DNA of 16,039 nt from Campylobacterales bacterium (GTDB taxonomy: Bacteria; Campylobacterota; Campylobacteria; Campylobacterales; Sulfurovaceae). Of this stretch, positions 15,521 through 16,039 are shown piece after piece. Every line of letters starts with the position of its first letter. Position 1 is the stretch's first letter. A program made the position numbers and the translations under genes. Below the pieces are notes generated by a model. It was not told where the DNA came from. It did not search any database and saw nothing but the letters and a program-made list of their open reading frames with translations. The stretch lies in contig JACXUN010000007.1 in the NCBI GenBank assembly GCA_014763905.1, positions 1 through 16,039 on the forward strand, in the 5' to 3' direction.

Positions 15521-16039
15521 TTTTTGACGACCTTTAATGCATCATTGACCAACTCATAGACAGCAAATTCATCTTCGGCTCTATTGTTGTCAAACCGTAA
15601 TGTATTACCCGAGATACCGACCCAACCGATCTGTTTCGCCGGAACTCCTACCATGAGGGCATAAGGCTTCACATCTCGATTGACTACCGCTCCGCTGCCG
15701 ATCAAAGCATACTCCCCAATCGTAATGCCGCATACAATTGTCGCATTGGCACCGACCGTACATCCTCGTTTCAGCAGGGTCTTTTTGAACTCCTCTTTGC
15801 GTTGGATAAAGGCTCTGGGATTAATTACATTGGTAAAGACCATTGAAGGACCAAGAAAGACATCATCTTCTACTTCGACTCCTTCGTAAATGGAGACATT
15901 ATTCTGTACCTTTACGCCATTACCCACATGGACTTTAGGGCCTACGACACAGTTTTGACCAAACGAACAGTTGTTCCCTATTCTCGTATGGCTCAGTATA
16001 TGGGAAAAGTGCCAGATTTTTGTTCCGTGACCAATCTCA
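15517..16039 (-). CDS. wbpD: WbpD/WlbB-type UDP-amino sugar N-acetyltransferase (5' end outside window)
   Basis: This left-handed beta-helix (hexapeptide repeat) acetyltransferase is predicted to acetylate the 3-amino group made by WbpE, using acetyl-CoA. The frame stays open to the window edge and 173 residues are visible; the family is usually about 190, so roughly 15-20 are missing. The visible start, [14 protein letters not shown], then [14 protein letters not shown], is the N-terminal helix of the WbpD family. After it come [18 protein letters not shown] and [19 protein letters not shown], the signature segment, then [15 protein letters not shown] and [15 protein letters not shown] at 15925-15927 lies inside the helix and cannot be the real start. 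It overlaps the aminotransferase as ATGA. Its residues do not fit PglD. Sugar specificity is inferred from the partner genes. Confidence 0.92.
   Translation of the reverse strand, partial: EIGHGTKIWHFSHILSHTRIGNNCSFGQNCVVGPKVHVGNGVKVQNNVSIYEGVEVEDDVFLGPSMVFTNVINPRAFIQRKEEFKKTLLKRGCTVGANATIVCGITIGEYALIGSGAVVNRDVKPYALMVGVPAKQIGWVGISGNTLRFDNNRAEDEFAVYELVNDALKVVKK

Noticed and set aside
15517..15927. Shorter acetyltransferase starting at the GTG at 15925-15927
   Set aside because: The frame stays open to the window edge and the upstream 37 residues carry conserved hexapeptide-repeat and WbpD motifs, so the real start is outside the window.
15517..16039. The acetyltransferase as a displaced PglD
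   Set aside because: The IWHFSHI start, the [13 protein letters not shown] segment and pairing with a WbpE-like aminotransferase point to WbpD/WlbB; PglD has a separate N-terminal UDP-sugar-binding domain not seen here.
1..16039. CRISPR arrays, tRNA or rRNA genes, insertion sequences
   Set aside because: Coding regions fill almost the whole window, and no spaced repeats, RNA gene sequences or transposase motifs were seen.

Overview
All fourteen genes in this window lie on the minus strand and read from position 16039 towards position 1. They form one compact sugar-biosynthesis operon built around a bacterial N-linked protein glycosylation (Pgl) module. The PglB, PglE and PglF proteins resemble those of Campylobacter, so the source is most likely a member of the Campylobacterota. 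The moderate G+C suggests an environmental, sulfur-oxidising lineage such as Sulfurovum, Sulfuricurvum or Sulfurimonas; that assignment is inference.

Layout in transcription order. (1) An amino-sugar branch: a WbpD/WlbB-type acetyltransferase (5' end outside the window) and a WbpE-type PLP aminotransferase. (2) A variable, AT-rich glycan-assembly block: a protein of unknown function (13277-14428), a Wzx-type flippase, a SAM methyltransferase, two GT-B (GT4-like) glycosyltransferases and a membrane-anchored GT2 glycosyltransferase. (3) The core Pgl module: oligosaccharyltransferase PglB, initiating phosphoglycosyltransferase PglC, aminotransferase PglE and 4,6-dehydratase PglF. (4) Two trailing sugar genes: a KdsD/KpsF arabinose-5-phosphate isomerase and a TviB/WbpO-family UDP-HexNAc 6-dehydrogenase. 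About 127 bases with no gene follow. Spacing is very tight throughout: several 4-base stop/start overlaps, one abutting pair, and no gap above 44 bases. One transcript with coupled translation is therefore likely, and its promoter must lie upstream of the window.

Proposed working model. PglF and PglE turn UDP-GlcNAc into a UDP-4-amino-4,6-dideoxy sugar. PglC loads this onto undecaprenyl phosphate. The glycosyltransferases extend it, using among others a 2,3-diamino uronic acid made by the 6-dehydrogenase, WbpE and WbpD. The methyltransferase may decorate the glycan, Wzx flips it, and PglB transfers it to Asn in an acidic sequon on periplasmic proteins.

The most interesting points are departures from the Campylobacter scheme. 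No PglD acetyltransferase sits between pglC and pglE. A Wzx-type flippase stands where the ABC flippase PglK would be expected. PglC looks closer to the Bacteroides WcfS-like type. A gene of unknown function is embedded in the assembly block. Two enzymes carry short in-frame tracts that look like dispersed simple repeats.
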